Positions 24,160 to 33,934 are shown, numbered from the stretch's first letter. The stretch: DNA of 64,000 nt from Paenibacillus sp. PK3_47 (GCF_023520895.1 NZ_CP026029.1:6696001-6760000); one strand, 5' to 3'. The notes: generated by a model not told the origin, from the letters alone. Numbers and translations are program-made.

Positions 24160-26271
24160 TTATTGCTCATCCAGCCACAAAATCGCTGTAACGCCGCGCG
24201 GATAATACTTGCTGCCGGTAATCTCGCCGGAGATGATCTGATCGCTCCAGCTCCAGATGGACAGCTCCGGATGCGTCAGCCAATCTGCATGGGCCCGGTC
24301 AGCGGCATGTCCGCTTTCATCCCACTCCCTGCCAAGAATTTGTCTCGCGATGAACTGGCACAGGTAAATTTTGCTCAGCCAGCTGTTGTTGCTGGTGGAG
24401 GAAATTTTCCAGCCTCCGTCTTCGAACAGGCAGACTCCCGGCACCAGCACGGCTTCCAGATGGCGGTCCAGCGCCGCAATATAGTCACCGAACCGTCCGT
24501 CCCGCTCCAGCGCGTCCTTGCAGCCGGTGAAATAAGGGAAGACCAGCCCTTCAATCGCCGGAATGATTTTGGAGTCATTCCCCTCCCCGATAACCGCCGG
24601 AATATAACCTCCTGCCGTCACGCTGGCCACAATCGTCGCTGCACAGCGCCCTGCTTGTACGCCTGCAGTTTCCGCCAGTTCCGATCTGCCTCTTCCGGCA
24701 AAAATCTTCTCCATGGCCACATAAGCCGCCCAGCATTTCCCTGCGAGATAGATATTGTTACGGGCCTGCCCCAGTGAGACATCCAGACTGTCATAGGTTG
24801 TAATTTCCGCACCGCCCATCGTACGGGAGCTGTCCAGGCCCATCACGCCATTGCGCTGCTGCGGGTCCGGATGGTCACGGTTCAGCATACTCGTCAGGCA
24901 GCTTTCCAGGACAGAGAGATTTCTGTCCATCCAGGATTGATCGCCGGTATGCTCCACATATACCGCTGCGGTAAGCACCCAGTTCACAAGCTGCTCATGG
25001 GTCATGTGGGAGAAGCAGCCGTCAATGCCGTACATCTCATATGCAGAATACCCCGGGCGTGATACCGTATTGGCTACCCCCATGTCATGGGTGAAGCTGA
25101 TGCCTCCCGGATATTCGGTCTTGTCGCCGGGGAAACGTACAGTATCCTCATAGCTGAACCTGTCGACAAACATGTCCAGTTCATTGCGCACGGTCCAGGA
25201 ATTCATCCGCAGTTCGTAGAACAGCTGGTCGACTGTAAGGTCGAAGGTGTTCATGATCCGGTATTCTCCCTCGTTCACGATCCAGAAAGGCTTGCCCTGG
25301 TAGTCCAGCAGCTGGGTTGAACCGTAATAGCTGCGGATGGCATGCGCGAGCATAAATGTCTGGTCAGCACTGAGGCTTTTGTCCGAAATCATAACGTTAG
25401 CCTGCTCCGCCTGTTCCTTGAGAACCTCGAAATTGGACAGGGCATATTCCGCCACAGACTCAATATTGCTGAAGTAACGGTTGTAGTAGTAAGAAGCATC
25501 AATCCCTGCGGTGACATATCCGGAGCGGTGGAAGCTGACCGTAAAGCGGTAAGTTTCCTTCACACCCGGAGGAACATCCATCACCAGCGCCCCTACCCGG
25601 CCGAGGCCAAAGGTCCAATTCTCTTCCAGTTCGGCCTGAAGAATGTCCTCGATCTTGAAATGCATCGCAGATCTCATTCTGCCCGGTTCCCCTGCTATGG
25701 CTACAAAGCGCCCCTGGCCGACGCCAGTGAGCTCGGCAGAGCTGTCATCCAGCCTGCGCATGGCGCTGTACGGATCATTGCCTTCAAAGCCGAAGAATGC
25801 CCGCCGTACGGCTTCTCCTGCAGTATTGTCCACGGTCAGCTCCACCAGCAGCGCCGGAAGCAGAGCTTTCTTCAATTCACCGTCAGAAGCCGTCTCCGGG
25901 TCCGGTACGGGCTGAACGGGCGAGTAAATCTTGAAATTCAAATCTCCGGCCGACCAGCTGTCTGTAGCCAAAGCGAATTCCCGGACGATCTCGCTGTCTG
26001 CAAAAGGGTACAAAATGTGCGGCTTCTCCTGCTTCGGATCGGGATTCTCAATGTCATAGCGTTTGCTCTCATCATTTCCCGCCTGTGTATGGAACGGCAG
26101 GGTGTCGTATCCGGTGCCGTCTTTACGCTGCAGTCCAATGAATATATTTTGTCTCGGCGGCCTGGCGGCTTCCAGATCAAATCCGCCCCCCGCCCCCTTA
26201 AATCCGAGTGTAAAGCTGGCAAAAGCGCCAATCGGCGAGTGATGTGCGTTATAAAAAATATTGTGAGGCAT
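24160..26271 (-). CDS. Glycoside hydrolase family 52 beta-xylosidase
   Basis: A 703-residue intracellular, signal-less retaining xylosidase that releases xylose from xylo-oligosaccharides. The N-terminus PHNIFYNAHHSPIGAFASFTLGF and RPPRQNIFIGL are diagnostic of GH52. By correspondence with Glu335 and Asp495 of the Geobacillus enzyme, the nucleophile is Glu334 (VNEGEYR) and the acid/base Asp494 (TTYDSLDVSL). Length equals known members when the ATG at 26271 is used; AAGGAG lies 11 nt before it. ATGs at 26307 and 26319 would add residues absent from the family. An AraC regulator is divergent and probably controls it. Confidence 0.93.
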   Translation of the reverse strand: MPHNIFYNAHHSPIGAFASFTLGFKGAGGGFDLEAARPPRQNIFIGLQRKDGTGYDTLPFHTQAGNDESKRYDIENPDPKQEKPHILYPFADSEIVREFALATDSWSAGDLNFKIYSPVQPVPDPETASDGELKKALLPALLVELTVDNTAGEAVRRAFFGFEGNDPYSAMRRLDDSSAELTGVGQGRFVAIAGEPGRMRSAMHFKIEDILQAELEENWTFGLGRVGALVMDVPPGVKETYRFTVSFHRSGYVTAGIDASYYYNRYFSNIESVAEYALSNFEVLKEQAEQANVMISDKSLSADQTFMLAHAIRSYYGSTQLLDYQGKPFWIVNEGEYRIMNTFDLTVDQLFYELRMNSWTVRNELDMFVDRFSYEDTVRFPGDKTEYPGGISFTHDMGVANTVSRPGYSAYEMYGIDGCFSHMTHEQLVNWVLTAAVYVEHTGDQSWMDRNLSVLESCLTSMLNRDHPDPQQRNGVMGLDSSRTMGGAEITTYDSLDVSLGQARNNIYLAGKCWAAYVAMEKIFAGRGRSELAETAGVQAGRCAATIVASVTAGGYIPAVIGEGNDSKIIPAIEGLVFPYFTGCKDALERDGRFGDYIAALDRHLEAVLVPGVCLFEDGGWKISSTSNNSWLSKIYLCQFIARQILGREWDESGHAADRAHADWLTHPELSIWSWSDQIISGEITGSKYYPRGVTAILWLDEQ

Positions 26272-26355
26272 ATCCAAAAACACTCCTTCCAGGCTGATTC
26301 CCGGCATCCGCCGGCCCATAGTTCTATGTTAGCTTTGCACCGGCAGCGGCAACAG

Positions 26356-26413
26356 GCCCAAAGCCGACAATTATTTGGGCAAATCAATTCCCGGAGACAG
26401 GCTGTGCTATAAT
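26356..26413. promoter_or_regulatory. GH52/AraC divergent control region
   Basis: An inverted repeat GCCCAAA / TTTGGGC (26356-26362, 26374-26380) lies midway between the genes. An extended -10 TGCTATAAT (26405-26413) serves the AraC gene. A dyad CATAG-TT-CTATG (26317-26328) lies nearer GH52. Any of these could be the operator. Confidence 0.4.
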
Positions 26414-26446
26414 GAAGACAAATTCTACCTGTAAAAGAGGATGGCA

Positions 26447-27370
26447 ATGAAGTCATATGAACCCGGTATACTGCATTCCCTTGACGGCCGGATGTCCCCG
26501 GATATCCAGGCGGCTTTTCATATTTTTGCTGCCCACTGGAGGAAGGTTTCGGCAGCTTGGCAGTATCCTGGACATACACACCCGATGTTTGAGATTAACA
26601 TTGTTCTGCAGGGCCGCCAGCAGATGATTGTCGGCGGCAGGCCTTTTATGCAGGAAAGCGGCGATATCCTATTTATCCGCCCCGGGGTGCAGCATTCCAG
26701 CCTTGGTGCCGAACCCGGCAGCGAGCTGACTTATTATTGTCTGCATTTTGATATCGACGACCTGACGCTGCGGCGCGCCCTGATGACGATGGATGTGGTC
26801 TGCCTAAGCGGTGACACCGTTGAGCTGCGCGCAATCCGCTCGGCACTGGACCATTTCATCAGCTCAACGATTCTGTCTGAAGCCAGCGATGCACAGCTGA
26901 ACCGGCTGATTACCCTGAATGCCTCCCTGCAGCTGTTCACTGCACTTAGCGGCTGGGTACTGGCAGAAACGGCGGCAGTATCCAAGGGCGCGCTTCCTGG
27001 CGTGTCGGATAACACCATCGCTTTGGCCAACGCCATAGAGGGACTCCTGCAGGAATCCGTCTTTACCGCTGCGGATACGGGCAGCAGGGGCGGCGGGATT
27101 GAAGGCATCGCCGCACAGCTGGGTTACAGCCCTAATCACTGCAACCGTGCTTTCCAGCAAATATACGGGATGTCGCCAAGACAATACTTGTCGGATCTTA
27201 TCATCCGCCACGCCAAGCTGCTGCTGCTGGACAACAGCCTTACCGTTGAGATGATTGCCCACCGGCTCGGGTACCGTGATGTCTCGCATTTCAGCAAGCA
27301 GTTCAAGCGCTGGACCGGCCTGCCTCCCATGGGCTACCGCCGGCTTACGGAAGAGCCGGCGGAATCATAG
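26447..27370 (+). CDS. AraC-family regulator, probably of the GH52 xylosidase
   Basis: A 307-residue activator with an N-terminal cupin domain (YPGHTHPMFEINIVLQGRQQMIVGGRPF, GDILFIRPGVQHSS) for sugar sensing and two C-terminal helix-turn-helices (IAAQLGYSPNHCNRAFQQIYGMSPRQYL; MIAHRLGYRDVSHFSKQFKRWTGLPPMGYR). The start is ATG 26447, 6 nt after AAAAGAGG; an ATG two codons earlier overlaps that site. It is divergent from GH52, so xylose or xylo-oligosaccharide response is likely (inference). Confidence 0.88.
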   Translation: MKSYEPGILHSLDGRMSPDIQAAFHIFAAHWRKVSAAWQYPGHTHPMFEINIVLQGRQQMIVGGRPFMQESGDILFIRPGVQHSSLGAEPGSELTYYCLHFDIDDLTLRRALMTMDVVCLSGDTVELRAIRSALDHFISSTILSEASDAQLNRLITLNASLQLFTALSGWVLAETAAVSKGALPGVSDNTIALANAIEGLLQESVFTAADTGSRGGGIEGIAAQLGYSPNHCNRAFQQIYGMSPRQYLSDLIIRHAKLLLLDNSLTVEMIAHRLGYRDVSHFSKQFKRWTGLPPMGYRRLTEEPAES

Positions 27371-27401
27371 CGATAAATAAGTACCCGCATATGCACAAAA
27401 C

Positions 27402-27444
27402 AAGGCTGCTCCAAACTGCCAGTTATGGCTTTTGGAGCAGCCTC
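27402..27444. terminator. Bidirectional terminator between AraC and GH87-type genes
   Basis: Perfect arms AGGCTGCTCCAAA (27403-27415) and TTTGGAGCAGCCT (27431-27443) around a 15-nt loop, between convergent genes. Confidence 0.8.
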
Positions 27445-27458
27445 TTGTGACTAACCGG

Positions 27459-30191
27459 CTACCAGTTGTTTCCCGTCCCCGAAACGGTAAAGCCCGTAGA
27501 AGCATTCAGGAATTTGCCGGACGGTGCTCCTGTAACGGTATTGCCGTTAAACACCGCACTGCCTGCTGCCGAACCTCTAATGTGCACACCATAGGTTCCG
27601 CTGTTCACGATGTTGTTGGAACCGAAGGTCATCGCCACGCCAGGCGACGGCTCTTCAATAAAGATCCCGGAATATGTGCTGTCCTGAATCAGATTGCCGG
27701 ACACCGTCACCGCCAGATTCTGGGCCTTGCCGCTATTGTTCAGCCAATAGGCCCAAATGGCACCGATCTGATAGCCGTAATCACGGTGGGCGGATCCGGT
27801 GCGCAGCAGCTTGTTATTCTCAATGGTCAAGGTTCCGGTCATTGAGGGCGGGCTGAAATTGGTGCCGAAGGAAATCCCGCCGCCTGTCCGCACCGTATCT
27901 GTTAGCAGATTGCCAATGATTTTATTGTTCCTGCCGCCATAAACAGCGATGTTGTTCGCCAGGGTAGGAAGCTGTACGGTATTATAGCTGAACGTATTAT
28001 TGGTATTCAGGTAGGTGTCTGACCACATGGCCATCCCGTCATCACCGCTGTTCCGGACAGAGTTATTAGTCACGGTGGAATTGGATGTGCCCCTATGGAG
28101 GTTGAGGCCGTCCGCCCAGACATTCCGGACTCTGGAATTGGATACTGTGACACCGTTTGTTTCATTGGTGAACCAGAAGCCTACTTTGCCGTGCTCGATC
28201 CAGAGATTGTTCATGATTGAATTCGTGCCGTTGCCTTCCACCGCAGTTACACCGTTATAATCATCCCGGATGATGTCATTGGCACTGATTTTGAAGTCAG
28301 ACAGCGTAACATTTCCGCCTCTGAGATAGAAGCCCGCATAATTTCCGGACAGGGTGGAATGCCAGATACCGGCCCCTTTTACAGATACGCCGCTGTCCAG
28401 ATACAGCCTTGTTCCGCTGCCGTCATATCCCGCACCTCTGCTGCCGTTGTTCAAATGGAAGGTTCCGGCCGGAATCCATATCCCTTTGTATACACCTCCG
28501 GAGAATTTGACTTCATTGATCGCGTTGTTAAACGCTGTGGTGTCATCTGCCCCATCGTTCTCCACCGCGCCATAGGCAGTAACCGATACGTAATTGGCCG
28601 GCTTGGTTAAGGCTGCAGGCACGTCTTCCGTTTCCAGCAAATCCACTGCAACGTAGGATGCCGAGCTGAAATTCAGATTAGAGGCATTCCGCTGCAGCCT
28701 GATGACCGTTCCGGCCGGATAGGTCTTATCCAGCAGAACAGAGACTTCGTCATACATATGAGCCGGTGTGGCGGATGCTGCGTTCGGATTATTTGACCAG
28801 CGGATTTCTCCGCCCTCCGTCCCCCATTCGCCGTAATTCCAGCTGTATTTGGAAGTTAAGTTAACATCTTTATACAGCGTTCCGCCCACATACATGCTGA
28901 TCGCCGCATCAATCCCCGTTCCGGCCGCATTATCGGGAATGGCGTACCGGATGGTGACTCCCTTTGCCGGCTTGGAAAGTGTAATCTGCACGTATTGCCC
29001 CGCTGAGGTCAGCCTGACCGCTTTTCTCCCCGAAGCTTCAGACGGAAGTTCGCCGGCGGCAGCCGAAGGGCCAATAAGCGTTCCAGTATAAACGGCATCT
29101 TCCGCCTCAAAAGTATCATAAGGCATGACTGCACCGTACGTTCCAGCGGACGGAGCTGGTGTAGGGGTCGCGGTCGGCACTGTTGTGGCTGTAGGTACAG
29201 GCGTAGTTGTGGCAGTTGGTGCAGGTGTAGGTGCAGCTGTTGGGGAAACAGTTGGTGATGGTGCCGCTGTAGGCGTAACTGTGCCGCTGCCGTACACTTC
29301 AAATTCTGCTGCCTGGCCTCCGGTTGCACCGCTGTTGGCTGTGAAGCTCACTTTTACATATCTGGCAGAAGCTGTCCCAAAAGAAACCTGAACCGAATTG
29401 CCTGAAACAGGATTAAAAGAATACGTCTGCGAAGGTGCAAGGGTGCTGTATGCCGTGTTGTCCGTGCTGCCCAGGATTGACAGCGTCTGTGTTCTTGTCC
29501 CCCAGGAGGCCGGAAGCTTAATTATAACCTTACCAACACTTTGTATACTTCCCAGATCGGCCGTTAATGTGTTGGGATAGCTGTTGGCTGCACCTTCATA
29601 ATAAGTTGATACATTACCGTCAACGGCATTTGCCGCAGGAAAACCGGAGACGGAACTGCTTGCAGTCAAAGGTTTGTTCAAAGCCAGATTGGTCCCCGGT
29701 GATATATCCAGCGTCAGTTTGTCCAAATTTACGTTACCGCTGTCCGTCGTATCAAATTTATAAAGTAGAATGTTGCTGCCGGAGTTCAATGTTACGGTCT
29801 CAACTGCTGTAGCCCAGGTATTCCAGTCCGATGTTGCGGCAAGCGAAATTTGTTTCAGCTTCACTCCGTTAATGTACAGGCTTAAAGTCTTCGCGGACCC
29901 GGTGCCGTTGGCATACCTTAGCGCTGCCGTGTAGCTGCCGGATGAGGAAACGCGTACATTGAAACCAGCAGCAGCATTCCCTTTGTTGCTGTCTGTAAAT
30001 CCTCCTGCGAAGCCGCTCCCGCTGTAGCCGGTATGGTCTGAAGCTGCTGCTGCCCCGCCTGTTAATACTGCTGACTCCGCTTCATAGCTTTGTGCTGCTG
30101 CGACGACTTCTGTACCGCCCGGAAACTGCATGACTGTAAGTGCCAGTACCAGCAATACAACCAAAAGCCTGGATCTTTTCATGTTAAACAT
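27459..30191 (-). CDS. Secreted multimodular GH87-type alpha-glucanase with carbohydrate-binding domains
   Basis: A 910-residue secreted protein: signal peptide (1-33), CBM6/35-like domain (about 36-163), discoidin/CBM32-like domain (167-305), Pro-Thr linker (about 306-350), another CBM-like domain (355-520), then a right-handed parallel beta-helix (about 535-910). In the helix, WADGLNLH and NSGDDGMAMWS place Asp at 694, 717 and 718; spacings of 23 and 24 equal those of the three catalytic Asp of Paenibacillus GH87 alpha-1,3-glucanase, and the discoidin-CBM6-TP-linker order also matches that group. Substrate is thus probably alpha-1,3-glucan or nigeran, as in fungal walls. A pectate-lyase-3 or polygalacturonase-like role is the alternative. 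GGAGG precedes the ATG. Confidence 0.82.
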   Translation of the reverse strand: MFNMKRSRLLVVLLVLALTVMQFPGGTEVVAAAQSYEAESAVLTGGAAAASDHTGYSGSGFAGGFTDSNKGNAAAGFNVRVSSSGSYTAALRYANGTGSAKTLSLYINGVKLKQISLAATSDWNTWATAVETVTLNSGSNILLYKFDTTDSGNVNLDKLTLDISPGTNLALNKPLTASSSVSGFPAANAVDGNVSTYYEGAANSYPNTLTADLGSIQSVGKVIIKLPASWGTRTQTLSILGSTDNTAYSTLAPSQTYSFNPVSGNSVQVSFGTASARYVKVSFTANSGATGGQAAEFEVYGSGTVTPTAAPSPTVSPTAAPTPAPTATTTPVPTATTVPTATPTPAPSAGTYGAVMPYDTFEAEDAVYTGTLIGPSAAAGELPSEASGRKAVRLTSAGQYVQITLSKPAKGVTIRYAIPDNAAGTGIDAAISMYVGGTLYKDVNLTSKYSWNYGEWGTEGGEIRWSNNPNAASATPAHMYDEVSVLLDKTYPAGTVIRLQRNASNLNFSSASYVAVDLLETEDVPAALTKPANYVSVTAYGAVENDGADDTTAFNNAINEVKFSGGVYKGIWIPAGTFHLNNGSRGAGYDGSGTRLYLDSGVSVKGAGIWHSTLSGNYAGFYLRGGNVTLSDFKISANDIIRDDYNGVTAVEGNGTNSIMNNLWIEHGKVGFWFTNETNGVTVSNSRVRNVWADGLNLHRGTSNSTVTNNSVRNSGDDGMAMWSDTYLNTNNTFSYNTVQLPTLANNIAVYGGRNNKIIGNLLTDTVRTGGGISFGTNFSPPSMTGTLTIENNKLLRTGSAHRDYGYQIGAIWAYWLNNSGKAQNLAVTVSGNLIQDSTYSGIFIEEPSPGVAMTFGSNNIVNSGTYGVHIRGSAAGSAVFNGNTVTGAPSGKFLNASTGFTVSGTGNNW

Positions 30192-30252
30192 ACATTCCCT
30201 CCATTGTGCAAAATTGTGGAAGCATTTATATCATAAAAGTTTTTTTGGCCGA

Positions 30253-30283
30253 TATCCGGACCTTTTGACAGTGCTATCCGGAC
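30253..30283 (-). promoter_or_regulatory. 22-bp-phased direct repeat at the GH87-type promoter
   Basis: TATCCGGAC at 30253-30261 and 30275-30283, two helical turns apart, 60-90 bp before the start codon. The proximal copy lies near the expected -35 (minus-strand TATGAT follows at 30227-30232), the layout of AraC-type activator sites. Confidence 0.45.
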
Positions 30284-30341
30284 ATTCCCGCTACTGTTAA
30301 GGAAGTGAGGTAATTAACTTCACACTGGGATAAACAGTGGT

Positions 30342-31202
30342 ATGCTGTTTCAATTGTCATACATATTTGCTCGTATATGGAAGGGGATTGAAAAGGTGAC
30401 CACCAGGGGTAATTTAAAGCCGGTTTGGATTATGTTTTTTATGTTTTTCCTGCTTTTTCTGGCGAATTTTTTAATCAACAGCAATAATCCGCCAACAGGC
30501 AGAATGTGGCTTCTAATGGAAGTGTGGACTATACTCATCAGTCTACTGCTCCTTATAAAACACAAGCTGCCGCCAATGCGGCAAATCCTGCTCTCAATTC
30601 TCTTAGCTGCAGCTGTCGCAGCGGCTTATATCAATTACTCTTTGTTCACCCTGGCAAGTACAAGTATCATTACCTTATTATCATCGTTGGCTATTTTCAG
30701 CACATTCAACAAATACAGAGAGGGCAGTCTGGTCTTCCTGAACAAAAAGAGCAAAATATCGGTTGCCGTAAGCCTGCTAATCGGGGTTGCCGCCGGTATT
30801 CTGCTGGGGATACTCAACCTGATGTTCATGAGCGACTTAGGGGAATTCACGGTCAAGCTAACTTATTTCCAGGTGGCGCTAAGTCCGGCCATTTATGAAG
30901 AGATTGCTATGCGGGCATTATTCAACGCCCTTTGCCTGTCTTCTCTGAACGGCAGAATCGAAACCAGAGCTCAACATTTCACCGTCTGGTTCATGATGAT
31001 TATCCCGCATGTGCTGATCCATACTCCGGACTATTTTATTCACGGCGGGATCATTGGCGGGCTCATCCCCACGATTATGCTTGCTGTCCTGTTTGGCTTG
31101 CCATTTGCCGCCTTGCAAAAAAAGCGGGACATTACCTCCGCCATGCTGGGGCACGGGATCGTGGATGTCATCCGCTTCTGCTTCATTGGCCTGCCGGGTT
31201 AA
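30342..31202 (+). CDS. CPBP-family intramembrane metalloprotease (CAAX-protease-like)
   Basis: A 286-residue integral membrane protein with about seven hydrophobic segments. The CPBP motifs are present: YEEIAMR (Glu186-Glu187-Arg191), a His in WFMMIIPHVLIH, and HGIVDV (HxxxD) near the C-terminus. The family cleaves membrane-anchored peptides or acts in bacteriocin self-protection; the substrate here is unknown. ATG 30342 lacks a good ribosome site, whereas a GTG 18 codons on (30396) follows GGAAGGGG at 9 nt, so the true start may be there. Confidence 0.8.
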   Translation: MLFQLSYIFARIWKGIEKVTTRGNLKPVWIMFFMFFLLFLANFLINSNNPPTGRMWLLMEVWTILISLLLLIKHKLPPMRQILLSILLAAAVAAAYINYSLFTLASTSIITLLSSLAIFSTFNKYREGSLVFLNKKSKISVAVSLLIGVAAGILLGILNLMFMSDLGEFTVKLTYFQVALSPAIYEEIAMRALFNALCLSSLNGRIETRAQHFTVWFMMIIPHVLIHTPDYFIHGGIIGGLIPTIMLAVLFGLPFAALQKKRDITSAMLGHGIVDVIRFCFIGLPG

Positions 31203-31222
31203 GCCAGATTACCTAAGACAAC

Positions 31223-31262
31223 AAAAGGCAGTGGTTCCCCTTAACAGGAAATCACTGCCTTT
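31223..31262. terminator. Bidirectional terminator between CPBP and GH78 genes
   Basis: Arms AAAGGCAGTG and CACTGCCTTT with inner pairing TT-CC/GGAA; T runs on both strands; convergent genes on each side. Confidence 0.85.
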
Positions 31263-31267
31263 ATACA

Positions 31268-33934
31268 TTAATAGGTGAATTTGTAGTCTCCTGAACCCAG
31301 TGTGATCTCTGCACCCTCAGCAACATTTTTCAGCTCTTCAATGCCTTTTGCCTGCTCGGCAGGCGCACCGTTCTCAAGCACCCTTTCCGCCAGCGCTCCA
31401 AGAAGAGTCACAACTGCACGCGTATTTGCCGGAATAGTGACACTGATCTCCATTCCGCCGTCCGCTGTACGCGTCCATGAAGAAGATACGCGGCCGTACA
31501 TCGTTTCGACGCCTGCCTTCACATACTCCAGACCGGTACCCGGATGCGGCTTGATCCGGATCATTTTGAAGCCCGGCTCCCCCTCGTCTGTGCCGATGCC
31601 GGCAACATACCTGTACAGCCACTCCCCGATTGCACCATACGCATAGTGATTGAATGAGTTCATATCTGCACTCCAGAAGCTGCCGTCCTCCTTGATGCCA
31701 TCCCAATGTTCCCAGACTGTGGTTGCCCCCTTGGTTACCTGGTACAGCCATGAAGGATAATCCTGCTGGAACAGCAGCTTGTAAGCCAGCTCGTTCTGTC
31801 TGTTTTCGCTGAGCACCGGATTCAGATAAGGCGTTCCGACGAATCCTGTGGTCAGATGGTCCCCCGCTTCAGCCAGCAGACGGATCAGTTTTTGTACCGC
31901 GCGGTCTTTTGCAGCACCTTCTACGAGACCGAACCGCAGCGCCAATACCTGAGCAGTCTGGGTAGGCACTGCCAATCTGCCCGAAGGCGTTATGAATTCA
32001 CTCTGGTAGGCAGCCCGTATCTTTCTGTGCAGATCCAGATAATAAGCGGCATCTTCATGCCGGCCAAGCGCTACAGCCGCCTTATGCGTCAGTTCCACGG
32101 AATAAGCATAAAAGGCGGTGGCGACATAATCCCTGTCCGTTGCCCCGACATAGCTGTCCGGCTTGGCATCCAGGCCCAGCCAGTCACCGAAATGAAAGCC
32201 TGTATTCCAGAGATACGGATCGCTGCCTTCCCCGTAAATATAGGCAACCCACTTCTTCATGCTGTCATACTGCTCGGCAAGCAGTCTGGTGTCACCATAC
32301 ATTTCATAGACAGTCCAAGGCACTATCGTGGCCGCATCCCCCCAGGCTGCCGAGGAATGGCTGGTGTCTCCCCAGCCTTCCGAGAATGCCTCCTGCAGGC
32401 TCGGGATATAAAAAGGAATACCGCCTCCCGGCAGCTGGTCAGCTTTCAGATCCCGCAGCCACTTGGTAAAGAACGGCCCCGTATTCATCAGATAAGAGGC
32501 GGTACGGACGAACATCTGGGCATCCCCGGTCCACCCCAGCCGCTCATCCCGCTGCGGACAGTCGGTCGGCACATCCAGGAAATTTCCCTTTTGCCCCCAC
32601 AGAATGTTATGGTGCAGCTGGTTAACCAGCGGGTCGGAACACTCAAAGTCACCCGTACGTTCCATATCGGAATGCAGTACAACACCGGTGAAATCCGACG
32701 GCACGGCACTCTCCGGAAACCCTGTCAGCTTCACATACCTGAAGCCCTGGAACGTAAAATGCGGTTCATAACTTTCCGGCTCTCCACCTTTTAAGGTATA
32801 AGAATTGATCTGCTTGGCAGCCCGGATATTGTCCCGGTAAAAATTTCCGTCCCGGTCGAGTATCTCCGCATGCTGAAGCTCCACCCTCTGCCCCGCTTCT
32901 CCCCGGACCGTAAATTCCAGCCAGCCGACCATATTTTGGCCCATATCCAGCACCTTATCTCCCTCAGGTGTGGTCAGCAGTGCAATTGGCTTAAGCGTCT
33001 CCACCTTGGTGACCGGAACATTTTCCTGGGCGACAATGATCTCTTTGGTATGATTAATCACTTCAACGGGATTCCATCTGTCCGTAGAAGAATCGTCATA
33101 TGCCAGCTCAAGACGTGCATCATAATCTTCGCCCATATAAATCTCCGACATCCGCACAGCACTCTCTGCTGCCTGCCAGTCCGGACCTGAACCAATGACT
33201 TCCTCCCGGCCATCCTCATACCAGATATGCAGCTCTACCAGCAGCGCCCGGTGCGTACCGTAAATGTTTTTTTCCTGCTTAAAGCCAAGGTATCCCTTGT
33301 ACCAGCCGTTGCCGAGCAGCGCGCCGAGCGTATTTTTGCCCGGCTGGAGCAAATCTGTCACATCATAAGTCTGGTACTGCAGCCGTGTTCCGTAACTGGT
33401 CCAGCCGGGTGTAAAATAATGTTCCCCCACCCTGCTGCCGTTCAGCTCCAGCTCATACAGCCCTAGTGCGGTTGCGTAAATTCTGGCACGGGCGACAGGT
33501 GCATTGAGTTGAACAAAGGTACGAAACTGCGGGCACACGTCAGACTCCTGCGGTAAAAATGCTGCTGAAGGAGCAATCCACTCCGCCTGCCACGCTTCCG
33601 GTCCCGAAAGCCCTGTTTCAAAATAGGCTGGTTCTGCCGGCCAGCCCGACTCCAGCCCCTTCTGATCCCATACCTGAACACGGTAGAAATACCGTGTACG
33701 TGCTTCCGGGTACAGACCCTTTAATTCAACATGCACAGACTGGGCGGACTCCACTTTTTTGGTGTCAAAAATAATGCTCTTAAAGTCAGCGTCCTTGGAT
33801 AACTGGATCCTGTAGGCGGATTGGCGGCAGTTTCGTTCATCCGAGACCAGCTGCCAGCTGATTCTCGGGGCGTTCACTTCGGTACCCAGCGGATTTTCTT
33901 TGTACTCCGAGCGGAGCTTCGTTACATTCAGCAT
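31268..33934 (-). CDS. Glycoside hydrolase family 78 alpha-L-rhamnosidase
   Basis: An 888-residue intracellular inverting enzyme that releases terminal L-rhamnose from pectic fragments or plant glycosides. It has an N-terminal fibronectin-like region, the Bac_rhamnosid_N domain (ARIYATALGLYELELNGSRVGEHYFTPGWTSY), and the (alpha/alpha)6 catalytic domain with DVPTDCPQRDERLGWTGDAQMF, which carries the acidic catalytic residues, and a C-terminal beta domain. AAAGGAGG lies before the ATG. Released rhamnose would feed the rhamnose operon at 11855-16694. A divergent AraC regulator and a cre-like site sit upstream. Confidence 0.94.
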   Translation of the reverse strand: MLNVTKLRSEYKENPLGTEVNAPRISWQLVSDERNCRQSAYRIQLSKDADFKSIIFDTKKVESAQSVHVELKGLYPEARTRYFYRVQVWDQKGLESGWPAEPAYFETGLSGPEAWQAEWIAPSAAFLPQESDVCPQFRTFVQLNAPVARARIYATALGLYELELNGSRVGEHYFTPGWTSYGTRLQYQTYDVTDLLQPGKNTLGALLGNGWYKGYLGFKQEKNIYGTHRALLVELHIWYEDGREEVIGSGPDWQAAESAVRMSEIYMGEDYDARLELAYDDSSTDRWNPVEVINHTKEIIVAQENVPVTKVETLKPIALLTTPEGDKVLDMGQNMVGWLEFTVRGEAGQRVELQHAEILDRDGNFYRDNIRAAKQINSYTLKGGEPESYEPHFTFQGFRYVKLTGFPESAVPSDFTGVVLHSDMERTGDFECSDPLVNQLHHNILWGQKGNFLDVPTDCPQRDERLGWTGDAQMFVRTASYLMNTGPFFTKWLRDLKADQLPGGGIPFYIPSLQEAFSEGWGDTSHSSAAWGDAATIVPWTVYEMYGDTRLLAEQYDSMKKWVAYIYGEGSDPYLWNTGFHFGDWLGLDAKPDSYVGATDRDYVATAFYAYSVELTHKAAVALGRHEDAAYYLDLHRKIRAAYQSEFITPSGRLAVPTQTAQVLALRFGLVEGAAKDRAVQKLIRLLAEAGDHLTTGFVGTPYLNPVLSENRQNELAYKLLFQQDYPSWLYQVTKGATTVWEHWDGIKEDGSFWSADMNSFNHYAYGAIGEWLYRYVAGIGTDEGEPGFKMIRIKPHPGTGLEYVKAGVETMYGRVSSSWTRTADGGMEISVTIPANTRAVVTLLGALAERVLENGAPAEQAKGIEELKNVAEGAEITLGSGDYKFTY

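Noticed and set aside
25342..26412. Long open frame antisense to the GH52 gene (356 codons)
   Set aside because: Shadow of the GH52 coding sequence; no family resemblance and no start signals.
29128..29290. Tandem repeat of Pro-Thr-Ala codons
   Set aside because: It encodes the flexible Pro-Thr linker between binding and catalytic domains of the GH87-type enzyme, a normal feature of modular secreted glycosidases.
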